Source: Chryseomicrobium excrementi (GTDB taxonomy: Bacteria > Bacillota > Bacilli > Bacillales_A > Planococcaceae). From it: a stretch of 64,000 nt of DNA. A model generated the notes under the pieces. It saw only the letters and a program-made list of their open reading frames with translations. It had not been told where the DNA came from and ran no database searches. The DNA is taken from assembly GCF_002798305.1 (NCBI RefSeq), contig NZ_PCGR01000005.1, positions 42,500 to 106,499 of the forward strand, given 5' to 3'. Position numbers and translations under genes: made by a program. Each line of letters starts with the position of its first letter. The stretch's first letter is position 1. Shown here piece by piece: positions 26,183-35,951 of this stretch.

Positions 26183-27973
26183 ATGACAACGACTACATAT
26201 CCACTCGTATGGGACCTGGACACATTCTTTCCTGGAGGGTCTGACTCACCAGAACTAGCAACACATCTTGAAAAAGTAGAGCAAAAAATTGCCTCGTTTG
26301 AAGGTGTGGTGAGTGATATTCAGACACCACAATCTGTATCTCAAGCATCCGCTATGAGAGAGACGATTGAACAACTAAAAGACATCGCTACAAATCTTTC
26401 TGAAGCAGGAGCTACCATTGGTTGTTTCTTAGCACAAGACACCACTGACAAAAAAGCCGCATTACTTCAAGGACAGGTGAGTAGCTTAGGAGCACGTCTG
26501 AGCACGATTTTACTAACTATCCAACAAAAATGGAGTCAGACTGAAGATAGCGTATGGAACGAATTGCTAGCTTCAAAAGACTTACATGAGTTTGAATTTA
26601 TTTTAAATGAATGGAAAGAAAAAGCGGAGAAGAAACTTTCACAAGAAGAAGAATCTCTAATCACGGCTCTTGGTGTAGATGGGTATCAAGGCTGGGGGCA
26701 ACTCTATGATCTGTTGATTGCAGATATGAAAGTAACAATCAATGTGGAAGGCGAAGAAAAGAAACTTTCAATTGGTCAAGCGAGCAATTTATATTCTCAC
26801 GCTAATCCAGAAGTTCGTAAAGCAACAAAAGATGCTTTAGAACAAGCATTTACCGAGAAAGAAGAGTTCTTTGCCAAAACGTTAAACCACTTAGCAGGTT
26901 ACCGTTTAGCCGTTTATAAAAAACGTGGTTGGAACGAGGTTCTAGATGAGCCACTTTCCATCAACCGGATGAGCCAGGAGACATTAGATGCTATGTGGGG
27001 CGCTATTTCGGATGGAAAAGAACCATTCGTACGCTACTTAAATAAAAAAGCAGAACTACTTGGCACAGAAAAACTCCACTGGCATGACATGGATGCTCCG
27101 ATAGGAGAATCTGCAAAATCGATGGACTATCAAGAAGGCGCGGAGTTCATCTTGAAGCACTTCAAAAAATTTGGTCCAGAGCTGGAGGCGTTCTCTCGCC
27201 ATGCTTTTGAAAACGGCTGGATTGAAGCAGAGGACCGCGATAACAAACGTCCAGGTGGATTCTGCACGGGGATGCCAGTTTCTCAAGAATCTCGTATCTT
27301 TATGACGTATTCTGGTTCGATGTCGAATGTATCCACTCTAGCACATGAACTAGGTCATGCTTTCCACTCGTATGCTTTACGTCCCGTACATTGGTTGAAC
27401 CGTCAATATGCAATGGGTGTAGCAGAAACTGCTTCTACTTTTGCTGAAATGATTGTAGCTGATGCAGCTGTTGCAGAAGCCACATCTCAAGAAGAGAAAG
27501 CCGCATTACTTGAAGATAAGATCCAGCGCAGTGTAGCTTTCTTCATGAACATCCATGCTCGTTTCTTATTTGAGACTCGCTTCTATGAAGAACGCAAAAA
27601 AGGTGTCGTCTCTAGTACACGCTTGAATGAATTGATGGCTGAAGCACAACAAGAAGCTTTTGCAGGTGCACTTGCTGACACGCATCCACATTTCTGGGCG
27701 TCGAAACTTCATTTCTATATCACGGGTGTACCATTCTATAACTTCCCGTACACGTTCGGATACCTGTTCAGTCTTTCAATCTATGCGAAAGCAAAAGAGG
27801 AAGGAACTGCATTTGAAGAGAAATATATTGCACTTCTTCGTGACACGGCTATCATGTCAGTTGAAGATTTAGCGAAAAAGCATTTAAATGAAGATATCAC
27901 GAAAAAAGATTTCTGGGCAAAAGGGATTGCTCTTTGCCATAAAGATGTAGAGGAATTCTTAAGCCTCGTGTAA
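26183..27973 (+). CDS. pepF: Oligoendopeptidase F (M3 family)
   Basis: This 596-residue cytoplasmic zinc peptidase degrades short peptides. The active site is HELGHAFHSY, with the downstream glutamate in ETASTFAEM; further family motifs are FCTGMPVSQESRIFMTYSG and ITGVPFYNFPYTFGYLFS. The ATG at 26183 follows AAAGGGG. A weak CodY-like box at 26119-26133 lies in its promoter region. The GNAT gene follows after 15 bp, so they may be cotranscribed. Confidence 0.95.
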   Translation: MTTTTYPLVWDLDTFFPGGSDSPELATHLEKVEQKIASFEGVVSDIQTPQSVSQASAMRETIEQLKDIATNLSEAGATIGCFLAQDTTDKKAALLQGQVSSLGARLSTILLTIQQKWSQTEDSVWNELLASKDLHEFEFILNEWKEKAEKKLSQEEESLITALGVDGYQGWGQLYDLLIADMKVTINVEGEEKKLSIGQASNLYSHANPEVRKATKDALEQAFTEKEEFFAKTLNHLAGYRLAVYKKRGWNEVLDEPLSINRMSQETLDAMWGAISDGKEPFVRYLNKKAELLGTEKLHWHDMDAPIGESAKSMDYQEGAEFILKHFKKFGPELEAFSRHAFENGWIEAEDRDNKRPGGFCTGMPVSQESRIFMTYSGSMSNVSTLAHELGHAFHSYALRPVHWLNRQYAMGVAETASTFAEMIVADAAVAEATSQEEKAALLEDKIQRSVAFFMNIHARFLFETRFYEERKKGVVSSTRLNELMAEAQQEAFAGALADTHPHFWASKLHFYITGVPFYNFPYTFGYLFSLSIYAKAKEEGTAFEEKYIALLRDTAIMSVEDLAKKHLNEDITKKDFWAKGIALCHKDVEEFLSLV

Positions 27974-27988
27974 GTAGGGGGAATAAAC

Positions 27989-28564
27989 TTGATTCGATTA
28001 GAAGGCAAGCGGTGTATTTGCAAGACGTTTCAAATGGCAGATGCAGCCGCACTCGCACAAGTAGTGAAACACAACAAAGAGTTTTGGGGACGTTTTGAAC
28101 CCATTCATCGGGAATCGTATTACACAACAGTTGTGCAGAGAGAAAAGATCCGGGAATCGATCAAGTTGTCGAAAGAACAAAGAGAATATAGTTTTGGAAT
28201 CTATGACAAGAAAAATTTTCAACTTGTAGGAACAATTTCACTTTATAGTATCAAACGAATGCCTTTTTTAAGTGGTATGATTGGCTATGCGGTGGATCAA
28301 CAGCAAGTAGGGAAGGGATTCGCACAAGAAGCGATTGCCCTTGTTGCAGAATTTGCTTTTACTCAACTTCAATTGAACCGACTAGAAGCCTACGTCTCGC
28401 CTTATAACGAACCCTCTATTTATGTGTTAGGGAAATCAGGGTTTTATGAAGAAGGGTATTTAAATCAATTATTGTATATCAATGGCCAGTGGATGGATCA
28501 TCTGCTCTTTGCGCAGACCAAGTCTGACTACATGGCCCGCAAAACAAACAGAGACTCGTCATAA
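27989..28564 (+). CDS. GNAT N-acetyltransferase (RimJ-like)
   Basis: This 191-residue protein begins IRLEGKRCICKTFQMADAAAL and has the acetyl-CoA motif region QQQVGKGFAQEAIALVAEFAF followed by LNRLEAYVSPYNEPSIYVLGKSGF, the RimJ/YjcK/YdaF pattern for ribosomal protein or small-molecule acetylation. Start is TTG after AGGGGG with 7-bp spacing. Substrate unknown. Confidence 0.87.
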   Translation: MIRLEGKRCICKTFQMADAAALAQVVKHNKEFWGRFEPIHRESYYTTVVQREKIRESIKLSKEQREYSFGIYDKKNFQLVGTISLYSIKRMPFLSGMIGYAVDQQQVGKGFAQEAIALVAEFAFTQLQLNRLEAYVSPYNEPSIYVLGKSGFYEEGYLNQLLYINGQWMDHLLFAQTKSDYMARKTNRDSS

Positions 28565-28584
28565 TGACGAGTCTCTTCTTTATT
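28550..28584. terminator. Bidirectional terminator after the GNAT gene
   Basis: The stem AGACTCGTCA/TGACGAGTCT with a TAA loop and a T-rich tail lies between convergent genes. Confidence 0.83.
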
Positions 28585-29147
28585 TAGTCTTTTGTTCCGT
28601 CGTGGACAAGATCCAAGCGACCTGTTGCTGGGTCAATAATCAAGCCGTGTACTTTGATAGAAGGTAAAACAAGTGGGTGATTCTTAATCATGTTCACACT
28701 ATGTAGCACACTATCCGCCACGTTATCAAATCCTTCTAACCATTCATGTACATCGACCCCTGCATGCGTTAACGTATCTACCGTCTTCGGATCCACACCG
28801 CGCTCAATCATCGATTGAATCATGGCGTTTGGATCAATAGCAGCCATACCACAATCATGATGGCCGATGACAAAGATTTCTTCTGCTTGTAACGCATACA
28901 CTGCAACTAGCAGACTCCGCATGATTCCACCAAATGGATGGTTGATAATAGCCCCCGCACTCTTAACGATTTTTACATCCCCGTTTTGGATGTTCATTGA
29001 TTTGGGAAGCAGCTCTACAAGACGCGTATCCATACAAGATAAAATGACCATTTTCTTATCCGGAAACTTTGTAGTAGCAAATGGTTCGTATTCTTTATTA
29101 CGAACGAAGCTTTCATTATACGCTAAAATTTCATGTAAATTAGACAT
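28584..29147 (-). CDS. Beta-class carbonic anhydrase
   Basis: This 187-residue enzyme hydrates CO2. Zinc ligands are C in LSCMDTRLVEL and H/C in GHHDCGM, with the Asp-Arg pair DTR intact. It is the short YtiB-type beta-CA. The ATG at 29147 is eight bases after GGGAG. That ribosome site lies inside the 3' arm of a terminator-like hairpin following mreBH (29152-29195), which may couple or limit expression. Confidence 0.92.
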   Translation of the reverse strand: MSNLHEILAYNESFVRNKEYEPFATTKFPDKKMVILSCMDTRLVELLPKSMNIQNGDVKIVKSAGAIINHPFGGIMRSLLVAVYALQAEEIFVIGHHDCGMAAIDPNAMIQSMIERGVDPKTVDTLTHAGVDVHEWLEGFDNVADSVLHSVNMIKNHPLVLPSIKVHGLIIDPATGRLDLVHDGTKD

Positions 29148-29151
29148 AAAA

Positions 29152-29195
29152 AACACTCCCTTCTAATAATAAGTTTACTAAAAGAAGAGAGTGTT
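29152..29195 (-). terminator. mreBH terminator-like hairpin containing the carbonic anhydrase ribosome site
   Basis: On the minus strand AACACTC and CTTCT pair with AGAAG and GAGTGTT, followed by TTTTTT that runs straight into the carbonic anhydrase ATG. The GGGAG ribosome site is partly within the 3' arm. Confidence 0.68.
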
Positions 29196-29202
29196 TGGCG
29201 AA

Positions 29203-30210
29203 TTATTTTGCTGCTTTAACTCGTTTAAATTTTGGCATAACTGTTTTTCCTGTTCCAATAACAACAGCGTGTAACGGTTCTGGAGCCAGATGCACAGGGA
29301 CATCAATTACGGTGCTCAACCATTCGCTGATGTTTTTCAGTAACGCGCCGCCACCTGTTAAAACGACACCATGATCCACAATATCTCCAGACAATTCTGG
29401 TGGGCATACTTCGAGCGTCGCACGAATGGTTTCCAAAATCGTTTCTAAAGATTCACGGAGAACTTCTTGGATTTCTACAGAAGATAATGTAACGGATTTA
29501 GGAAGACCTGTCACAACGTCTCGTCCAGTAATCGTAATCTGTTCCGCTTCGTGTGGTACTAAGCCATGACCAATCTCGTGTTTGATCTCTTCTGCCGTAG
29601 GCTCTCCAATCAACACATTGTACTCTTTCCGGACATGCATAATGATGGCTTCGTTCATGCTATCACCAGCTGCTTTCGTCGTATTAGAAGCTACAACGCC
29701 ACCAAATGAAATAATACCGACTTCAGTAGTCCCACCACCGATATCGACGATCATACTTGCAACAGGTTCATGAACCGGTAAGTCAGACCCGATTGCAGCT
29801 GCTACTGGCTCTTCAATTAAGTAAACTTCTTTGGCACCACTTTGACGCGCGGCATCTTCGATAGCACGACGTTCTACAGATGTAGCACCTGATGGAGTAC
29901 AAATAGCCACAGAAGGCTTTCGTAGAGCGGTTCCTAGTTTTTTACTTGCTTGTTGCATAATGAGTTTCAATAATTCTGTTGTACGGTCAAAATCAGCGAT
30001 GACGCCTTCTTTTAATGGACGGATGATTTCAATAGATTTTGGTGTTTTCCCGATCATTTTCTTCGCTTGGTGACCAAAAGCAATGATTTGACCTGTATTT
30101 TTGTCGATTGCAACAACTGTAGGTTCATTTAAAATAATTCCTTTAGTGTTTGAGTAAACTAATGTATTGGCAGTTCCTAAATCAATTCCAATTTGAATGT
30201 TTTGAAACAT
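29203..30210 (-). CDS. mreBH: Actin-like cell shape protein MreBH
   Basis: This 335-residue MreB-family ATPase guides lateral wall synthesis in rods. Actin-fold motifs: [13 protein letters not shown] (phosphate 1), [20 protein letters not shown] (phosphate 2) and [11 protein letters not shown] (adenosine). Length equals B. subtilis MreBH, and it stands alone outside the mreBCD cluster, which supports MreBH or Mbl rather than MreB. The start follows GAGGAGGATGT. The 240-bp region upstream holds an AT-rich stretch; a weak TATACT box is visible but no clear SigI promoter. Confidence 0.88.
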   Translation of the reverse strand: MFQNIQIGIDLGTANTLVYSNTKGIILNEPTVVAIDKNTGQIIAFGHQAKKMIGKTPKSIEIIRPLKEGVIADFDRTTELLKLIMQQASKKLGTALRKPSVAICTPSGATSVERRAIEDAARQSGAKEVYLIEEPVAAAIGSDLPVHEPVASMIVDIGGGTTEVGIISFGGVVASNTTKAAGDSMNEAIIMHVRKEYNVLIGEPTAEEIKHEIGHGLVPHEAEQITITGRDVVTGLPKSVTLSSVEIQEVLRESLETILETIRATLEVCPPELSGDIVDHGVVLTGGGALLKNISEWLSTVIDVPVHLAPEPLHAVVIGTGKTVMPKFKRVKAAK

Positions 30211-30422
30211 AGCGACATCCTCCTCTTTCTAAGACGTACTAAGTATATAAGAAGGAAATGGGGTTGACACTTGTTAATAATTGGTATATTACAAAAGTTG
30301 CTAAGAAATTCAGGAGAATAGTTGGAGATGAACGAAAGAATTTGAGGACAAGGAAGGGGAATTAAACAAAAATGAAAATGTAGTGTTACCAAACTGTAAA
30401 CAAAAAGTAAGGTCGTGACAAT

Positions 30423-30450
30423 AAAAAAAGAGCTGAAATTCAGCTCTTTT
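30423..30450 (-). terminator. Terminator of the 45-residue membrane protein gene
   Basis: The stem AGAGCTGAA/TTCAGCTCT is followed by seven T on the minus strand and sits on the stop codon. Confidence 0.85.
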
Positions 30451-30586
30451 AGTAATGCTCTGGACGTGGATCAATTTTCTCAGCGTCATGAGAGTTCATC
30501 GCTGTATTGAAGTAATACATCATCACTGAACCAGCGATTCCCATGACAGTAAGAAAACCAAAAACCGTTGCTAAAAAGATACCCAT
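30449..30586 (-). CDS. Small single-pass membrane protein, 45 residues
   Basis: The ORF opens MGIFLATVFGFLTVMGIAGS, giving one transmembrane helix, then a polar tail ending KIDPRPEHY. A good ribosome site (AGAGGTG) precedes it and a strong terminator follows, so it is very likely expressed. I do not recognise the family; small helper subunits of membrane complexes have this form. Confidence 0.7.
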   Translation of the reverse strand: MGIFLATVFGFLTVMGIAGSVMMYYFNTAMNSHDAEKIDPRPEHY

Positions 30587-30664
30587 GGTTTTTCACCTCT
30601 TCTGACATTCTACATGTAGTATACATGATTTTATCCAAAAAAGGTAGGTCGCAAATGTGAACAG

Positions 30665-31897
30665 TTAGAATGCCCAATTTCCTGCGCGGAAGATAGGTTC
30701 CCGTGTTCCATCTTCTAGAATTCCATCAATGGACATTTCAGCTGATCCAATCATGAAATCAACGTGAGTAATACTGTCATTTAAGCCGTGTTTGGCTAAC
30801 TCTTCTTGGGACATCGTTTTACCACCCTCTAAGCAGAAAGCGTAGGCAGATCCGATTGCTAAGTGATTCGATGCATTTTCATCAAATAGTGTGTTGTAGA
30901 ACAGAATATTCGAATTCGAAATAGGAGAGTCATGTGGCACAAGTGCTACTTCACCTAATCGGTGCGAGCCTTCATCCGTATCTACAAGCTTCGCTAAGAC
31001 GTCTTCGCCTTGCTGTGCTTCTACTTTCGTGATGCGTCCATTTTCAAAAGTTAATTTGAAATTGTCGATGATGTTGCCACCATAACTTAATGGTTTCGTA
31101 CTTGATACATAGCCGTTTACTCCATCTTTGTGTGGCACAGTGAAGACTTCTTCAGTTGGCATGTTGGCCATGAAGCTATCGCCTTTTTCATTCGTACTAC
31201 TTGCGCCGGCCCACAGATGCCCTTTAGGCAACTCAATTGTTAAATCAGTCCCTGGAGCTGTGTAATGCAAGCTTGCGTATTTTTTGTCGTTTAAATAGTG
31301 TACTTTTTCATGCAATGCATGATCATGTTCTTCCCATGCTTTTACAGGATCTGCAAGGTCTGCGCGTACTGCTTTAAAAATAGCATCCCACAACAACTCG
31401 ATTTGCTTTTCTTGTGGAGCATCTGGGAATACTTTTGAAGCCCACCCAGCTGAAGGAGCTGCGATAACTGTCCAGCTAATTTTATCAGATTGCACATACT
31501 GGCGGTATTTCGATAAGGCTTTCCCTGCTGTTTTTTGGAATGTGGCAATACGGCTAGAGTCGATACCTTGAAGCAAGTCTGGACTTTGAGAAACGATATT
31601 CATGAAAGCGGCACCTTTTTCAGCTAGCTGTTCACGCTCCATTACTTTCCACTCAGGGAAGAAGTCAAATGAATCTGCTGGAGCATGCTCATATCGAATG
31701 CGTGCTAATTGATCGTCAGAAATGTCGACAAAAACTTGTTTAGCTCCAGCTTCATACGCTTTTTTAGTAACAGCGCGAGTAAACTCAAGTGTGTCCGTAG
31801 ACGCTGCCACATATAAATATTGACCTGGTTGAATATTTACCCCGATTTCTACCGCTAATTTAGCATAATTATCTAAGTTTTCTTGAAATGATGGCAT
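30665..31897 (-). CDS. M29-family aminopeptidase (AmpS-like), copy 2
   Basis: This 410-residue protein is paralogous to the gene at 20229 throughout (NIQPGQYLYVAASTDTLEF, ANMPTEEVFTVPHKDGVNG, LGEVALVPHDSPI, FNTLFDENASNHLAIG, THVDFMIGSAEMSIDG). It is a cytoplasmic metal-dependent aminopeptidase. The start follows AAAGGAGG. It is divergent from psuK across a 170-bp region. Confidence 0.93.
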   Translation of the reverse strand: MPSFQENLDNYAKLAVEIGVNIQPGQYLYVAASTDTLEFTRAVTKKAYEAGAKQVFVDISDDQLARIRYEHAPADSFDFFPEWKVMEREQLAEKGAAFMNIVSQSPDLLQGIDSSRIATFQKTAGKALSKYRQYVQSDKISWTVIAAPSAGWASKVFPDAPQEKQIELLWDAIFKAVRADLADPVKAWEEHDHALHEKVHYLNDKKYASLHYTAPGTDLTIELPKGHLWAGASSTNEKGDSFMANMPTEEVFTVPHKDGVNGYVSSTKPLSYGGNIIDNFKLTFENGRITKVEAQQGEDVLAKLVDTDEGSHRLGEVALVPHDSPISNSNILFYNTLFDENASNHLAIGSAYAFCLEGGKTMSQEELAKHGLNDSITHVDFMIGSAEMSIDGILEDGTREPIFRAGNWAF

Positions 31898-32007
31898 ACT
31901 AGTTCCTCCTTTAATCTTTACTTATTTAGAATAGCAGGAATTGTTAGAAGGTTGCAATCAGAATAATTTAATTTAATTAAACATTGTTAATTCATTTAAG
32001 AAACTAC

Positions 32008-32051
32008 TTGCATCTATTTAAACAATAGTTTATATTATAAACATAAGTTTA
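32008..32051 (+). promoter_or_regulatory. psuK promoter with tandem operator
   Basis: TTGCAT (32008) and TATATT (32031) are 17 bp apart. Overlapping the -10 are two identical inverted repeats, TAAAC-N4-GTTTA at 32019-32032 and 32038-32051, spaced 19 bp centre to centre. The arrangement suggests repression by a dimeric regulator, possibly PsuK itself through its N-terminal HTH. Confidence 0.65.
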
Positions 32052-32067
32052 AAAGGGTGGTGAACAA

Positions 32068-33165
32068 ATGCTGACAGAGAAAGAGCATCAACTTCTCGAA
32101 TTACTGAAACGCAATCCTTATTCAAGTCAACAAGAGCTAGCAGAACAGCTTCAATTATCAAGGCCATCCATTGCGAATTTAATATCTGGGTTAACGAAAG
32201 CTGGAATCATTAAAGGACGGGCCTATGTATTGGCAGAATCCAGACCGGTTATTGTCTTTGGAGGAATGAATATCGACCGCAAGATGGTTGTGAAGCAAGA
32301 TTTAGTGTTTCAGACATCCAATCCAGTTACTAGTTATCAGACGGCAGGTGGCGTTGCCAGGAATATAGCTGAAAATCTTGGACGACTGGGACATGATGTC
32401 AAATTAATGAGCGCGGCCGGTTATGACTTAGAATATGAGTTTTTATTTGAGAAGACCCATGAATGGGTAGATTTAAACCATTGTCTTCGTAGTGACCAAG
32501 AGCGGACCGGTGCCTACACCGCGATTTTAGATCATGAAGGTGAAATGCAGCTTGCTCTAGCAGATATGGAGATTTATCGATTACTCGATGCTGAGTGGGT
32601 GATGAATCAAGAGAAGGTATTCCGATCAGCTGGTCTTGTCATTATTGATTTGAACATAGAGCAACTTGCAGTAGCAGCTATCTTACAGCAATGTAGTCGT
32701 TTTTCCGTTCCTGTAGCCATTGTACCGGTTTCTGCACCGAAGATGAAAAATCTTCCGGAAGGGAAAGTGCAAGCCGATTGGATCTTCTGTAATAAAGGAG
32801 AGGCAGAACTTGTAACTGGTATCTCGCTTACAACAGATGAAGATCGTATTGCGGCCCATCAGGCCTTACGTGATAAAGGATTTCTGCACACAGTCATTAC
32901 AGAAGGAGAGAGAGGCTTCTCTTATTTAGAGCAAGGAAAATTGCACTGGATGGAAGCACTTAAGCCGAGTGAAGTGAAAGATGTAACAGGTGCGGGAGAC
33001 TCGTTTGTCGCTGCTACGTTGCACACTTGGATAGAAACTCAAGACATTCATCTTGCACTTCAGGCTGGACGTATGAACGCCACTAAGACATTGGAATCAT
33101 CTTATACAGTTAGACCCGAACTTTCTGCAACACAATTACAAAACGAACTGGAGGAATTACAATGA
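32068..33165 (+). CDS. psuK: HTH-PfkB fusion, probable pseudouridine kinase
   Basis: This 365-residue protein has an N-terminal winged helix (about residues 1-60; [20 protein letters not shown]) fused to a PfkB/ribokinase domain. The latter begins [12 protein letters not shown] and has the anion-hole motif [14 protein letters not shown]. Coupling to psuG by a 4-bp ATGA overlap indicates pseudouridine phosphorylation to pseudouridine 5'-phosphate. The HTH part is found in YeiI-like kinases and may allow substrate-responsive self-regulation; the tandem operator upstream fits. Start follows AAAGGGTGG. Confidence 0.88.
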   Translation: MLTEKEHQLLELLKRNPYSSQQELAEQLQLSRPSIANLISGLTKAGIIKGRAYVLAESRPVIVFGGMNIDRKMVVKQDLVFQTSNPVTSYQTAGGVARNIAENLGRLGHDVKLMSAAGYDLEYEFLFEKTHEWVDLNHCLRSDQERTGAYTAILDHEGEMQLALADMEIYRLLDAEWVMNQEKVFRSAGLVIIDLNIEQLAVAAILQQCSRFSVPVAIVPVSAPKMKNLPEGKVQADWIFCNKGEAELVTGISLTTDEDRIAAHQALRDKGFLHTVITEGERGFSYLEQGKLHWMEALKPSEVKDVTGAGDSFVAATLHTWIETQDIHLALQAGRMNATKTLESSYTVRPELSATQLQNELEELQ

Positions 33166-34073
33166 AACATTTACTAGATTATACAGCTGAGGTACAGCAA
33201 GCATTAGAACAGGGACTACCTGTTGTTGCATTAGAATCAACAATCATCTCACACGGAATGCCGTATCCGGAAAATGTTCAAATGGCCAAAGAAGTAGAGC
33301 AAGTAATTCGTGATAATGGAGCTGTTCCAGCTACTATTGCACTTATGGATGGACGTATCAAAATCGGGCTTACTGATGAGGACTTAGAGCTATTAGCAAC
33401 AAGCAAAAACGTCCGTAAAACATCGCGCCGTGATTTAGCTTATGTACTATCTTCTAAAGAAATCGGAGCAACTACAGTTGCTACAACCATGATCTGTGCA
33501 GAGCTTGCAGGCATTGCGGTCTTCGTAACTGGCGGTATCGGAGGCGTTCACCGCGGAGCAGAAACGACAATGGATATCTCTGCTGACCTAGAAGAACTGT
33601 CTCAAACAAACGTAGCTGTAATTTGTGCGGGAGCAAAGTCTATCTTAGACATCGGTTTGACTCTTGAGTATTTAGAAACAAAAGGTGTGCCAGTAGTGGG
33701 TTATGGAACGGATGCATTCCCAGCGTTTTATTCTGCAACTAGCCCGTTTGCATCAAACTTCCGTCTAGATACTCCTCAAGAAGTTGCAGACATGCTACGA
33801 GTGAAATGGGAGATGGGATTACAAGGAGGAGCGGTCATTGCAAATCCTATTCCAGAGGAATCTTCTCTAGAAGAATCTGAAATTACAGCTATCATTGAAG
33901 ATGCACTTCGACAAGCAGAAGAGCAAGGGGTAAAAGGAAAAGACGTCACGCCATTCCTTCTCGGAAAAGTTAAAGAATTAACTGATGGAAAATCTTTAGA
34001 AGCAAATATTGCTCTAGTAATGAACAATGCTCGAGTAGGCGCAGCAATTGCAAAAGCTTACGCAGCTAACTAA
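33162..34073 (+). CDS. psuG: Pseudouridine-5'-phosphate glycosidase
   Basis: This 303-residue enzyme breaks the C-C glycosidic bond of pseudouridine 5'-phosphate to give uracil and ribose 5-phosphate. Family motifs are complete: [68 protein letters not shown] and [14 protein letters not shown]. Length is normal. It overlaps psuK by four bases and ends at a bidirectional terminator. Together they salvage pseudouridine from RNA turnover. Confidence 0.96.
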   Translation: MKHLLDYTAEVQQALEQGLPVVALESTIISHGMPYPENVQMAKEVEQVIRDNGAVPATIALMDGRIKIGLTDEDLELLATSKNVRKTSRRDLAYVLSSKEIGATTVATTMICAELAGIAVFVTGGIGGVHRGAETTMDISADLEELSQTNVAVICAGAKSILDIGLTLEYLETKGVPVVGYGTDAFPAFYSATSPFASNFRLDTPQEVADMLRVKWEMGLQGGAVIANPIPEESSLEESEITAIIEDALRQAEEQGVKGKDVTPFLLGKVKELTDGKSLEANIALVMNNARVGAAIAKAYAAN

Positions 34074-34081
34074 TTCATAAT

Positions 34082-34114
34082 AAAAACACGGCTCCGTGAG
34101 GAACCGTGTTTTTT
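34082..34114. terminator. Bidirectional terminator between psuG and the DUF1128 gene
   Basis: The stem AACACGGCTCC/GGAACCGTGTT (one mismatch-like G-U) is flanked by A and T runs. Confidence 0.87.
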
Positions 34115-34334
34115 AGTTGCGCAAATTACCAAGCTCTGATGCAATAGCTTGCATCTCACTAGGACTGAACGAATCTCGTTTTGAAACCATTTCATAGAGA
34201 TAGCAGAGATCTTCATATGCAGAAGCTGTAAAATCTTCAGCTTTCATTGCATCGACATTGACCATCCGTAATTTATCTTTAATTGCATTGATCATGAACG
34301 TGACATTTTCTTTCGATGGTTGATTGAGGTCCAT
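34113..34334 (-). CDS. DUF1128/UPF0435 family protein (YfkK-like)
   Basis: This 73-residue helical protein (MDLNQPSKENVTFMINAIKD...YEDLCYLYEMVSKRDSFSPSEM) matches the small YfkK family of Bacillales; function unknown. The ATG at 34334 follows AAAGGCGG; the eight-residue extension of the longer frame contains that site and is rejected. Confidence 0.9.
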   Translation of the reverse strand: MDLNQPSKENVTFMINAIKDKLRMVNVDAMKAEDFTASAYEDLCYLYEMVSKRDSFSPSEMQAIASELGNLRN

Positions 34335-34399
34335 ACTCGTACCGCCTTTCTCATTCATCCATCTATCATTTCATGCTCAATCCAGGTTGTCAATAGAGA

Positions 34400-35752
34400 T
34401 TACCCTTGTGCTTTTTCAGCCTTTAATTTTTCACGAATCTGTTTCGTCTCATAGGCAATGACACCGGATAGTCCAAGTAATCCAATTAAGTTTGGAATTG
34501 CCATCATACCGTTTGCTACATCTGAGAATGTCCAGATCAAGTCAAGTGAGACTACCGACCCAACAAACACCATTGCGATGAACAGAACGCGGTAAACAAT
34601 TAACAACGAAGGATTTTTGAATAGATATTGGAAACATTTTTCTCCGTAATAGGCCCACCCTAGAATAGTAGAGGATGCGAAGAACACAAGACCGATTGCA
34701 ACGATGATGGGTCCGATATCTCCTAAGAAGAACCCGAAAGCATCTGAAGTCAAAGTACCTGCAGTATCAGATGACGCACCCGAATAAAGTCCAGACATGA
34801 CGATGGTAATTCCTGTGATGGAACAGATGATGATCGTATCAAAGAATACTTGTGTCATGGAAATCAATCCCTGACGTCCAGGAAGGTCCGTTTTTGCTGC
34901 CGCAGCCGCGATTGGTGCAGAACCAAGACCTGCTTCATTCGAGAACACTCCACGTGCAACCCCGTAACGAATAGCAGCACCGATAGCTCCACCTGCTGCA
35001 GCTTCTGTTGAGAATGCCATTTCAAGGATTGTCATGACAGCACCAGGTACTTCTGTGATGTTCAGGATCATGACAAGTAATCCGCCAAATACGTAAAATA
35101 CAGCCATGACCGGTACGAACACAGCAGTTACTTTACCAATCGACTTAATTCCACCGATGATAACTAATGCTGCGAAAATCATTAATACTAAACCAGTGAC
35201 CCAGTTTGCAATTCCAAATGTATCGTTTACGACATTTGCTACAGAGTTAGATTGAGTTCCATTACCGATACCGAATGCTGCAAGCGCACCGAAGATGGCA
35301 AAAAGAACAGCCAACCATTTTTGTTTTAAACCGTGTTCTAAGTAATACATAGGCCCGCCAGCCATTTCTCCATTCGCGTCTTTCACACGATATTTTACAG
35401 CAAGTACAGCTTCACCATACTTTGTTGCCATTCCAAACAAAGCAGATAGCCACATCCAGAATACAGCTCCTGGACCACCTAGAACGATAGCAGTAGCTAC
35501 TCCGACGATGTTACCTGTACCCACTGTTGCTGCTAAAGCAGTTGTAAGTGCCTGGAATTGGGAGATGTCTCCTTCTGCAGTTTTATCATGCTTTTTAGAA
35601 AACGTTTGTTTTAGAGCTGCCGGTAACATAAGAATTTGTACGAGTCCAAGACGAAAAGTTAAATAAATACCTGTACCAACAATTAAAATCAGTAGCGGTG
35701 GTCCCCAAACTACGTCAGAGATGGCACCTAATACTTTGTAAATCGCGTCCAT
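34400..35752 (-). CDS. Sodium:alanine/glycine symporter (AGCS family)
   Basis: This 450-residue membrane carrier has about eleven helices and the AGCS signatures ALAATVGTGNIVGVATAIVLGGPGA, MAGGPMYYLEHG and GVARGVFSNEAGLGSAPIA. It imports alanine, glycine or glutamine with Na+. Position matches B. subtilis YflA. Single gene with its own promoter region of about 200 bp. Confidence 0.93.
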   Translation of the reverse strand: MDAIYKVLGAISDVVWGPPLLILIVGTGIYLTFRLGLVQILMLPAALKQTFSKKHDKTAEGDISQFQALTTALAATVGTGNIVGVATAIVLGGPGAVFWMWLSALFGMATKYGEAVLAVKYRVKDANGEMAGGPMYYLEHGLKQKWLAVLFAIFGALAAFGIGNGTQSNSVANVVNDTFGIANWVTGLVLMIFAALVIIGGIKSIGKVTAVFVPVMAVFYVFGGLLVMILNITEVPGAVMTILEMAFSTEAAAGGAIGAAIRYGVARGVFSNEAGLGSAPIAAAAAKTDLPGRQGLISMTQVFFDTIIICSITGITIVMSGLYSGASSDTAGTLTSDAFGFFLGDIGPIIVAIGLVFFASSTILGWAYYGEKCFQYLFKNPSLLIVYRVLFIAMVFVGSVVSLDLIWTFSDVANGMMAIPNLIGLLGLSGVIAYETKQIREKLKAEKAQG

Positions 35753-35951
35753 ATGTATCCCCCTTGTATGTTCTCTACTTAGACGAAATAAAACGATCCT
35801 CCTTATATAGTAATGTCTTGCATATCATTAATATTCATAAAATTCTGCACTTGAGTCAAGACAAATTTTTAAAATCCATCGTTTCAATGAAAATAGGGAA
35901 GGGTATAATAGACTATATTATGAACCAACTATATGATTTGGAGGCGTTAAA

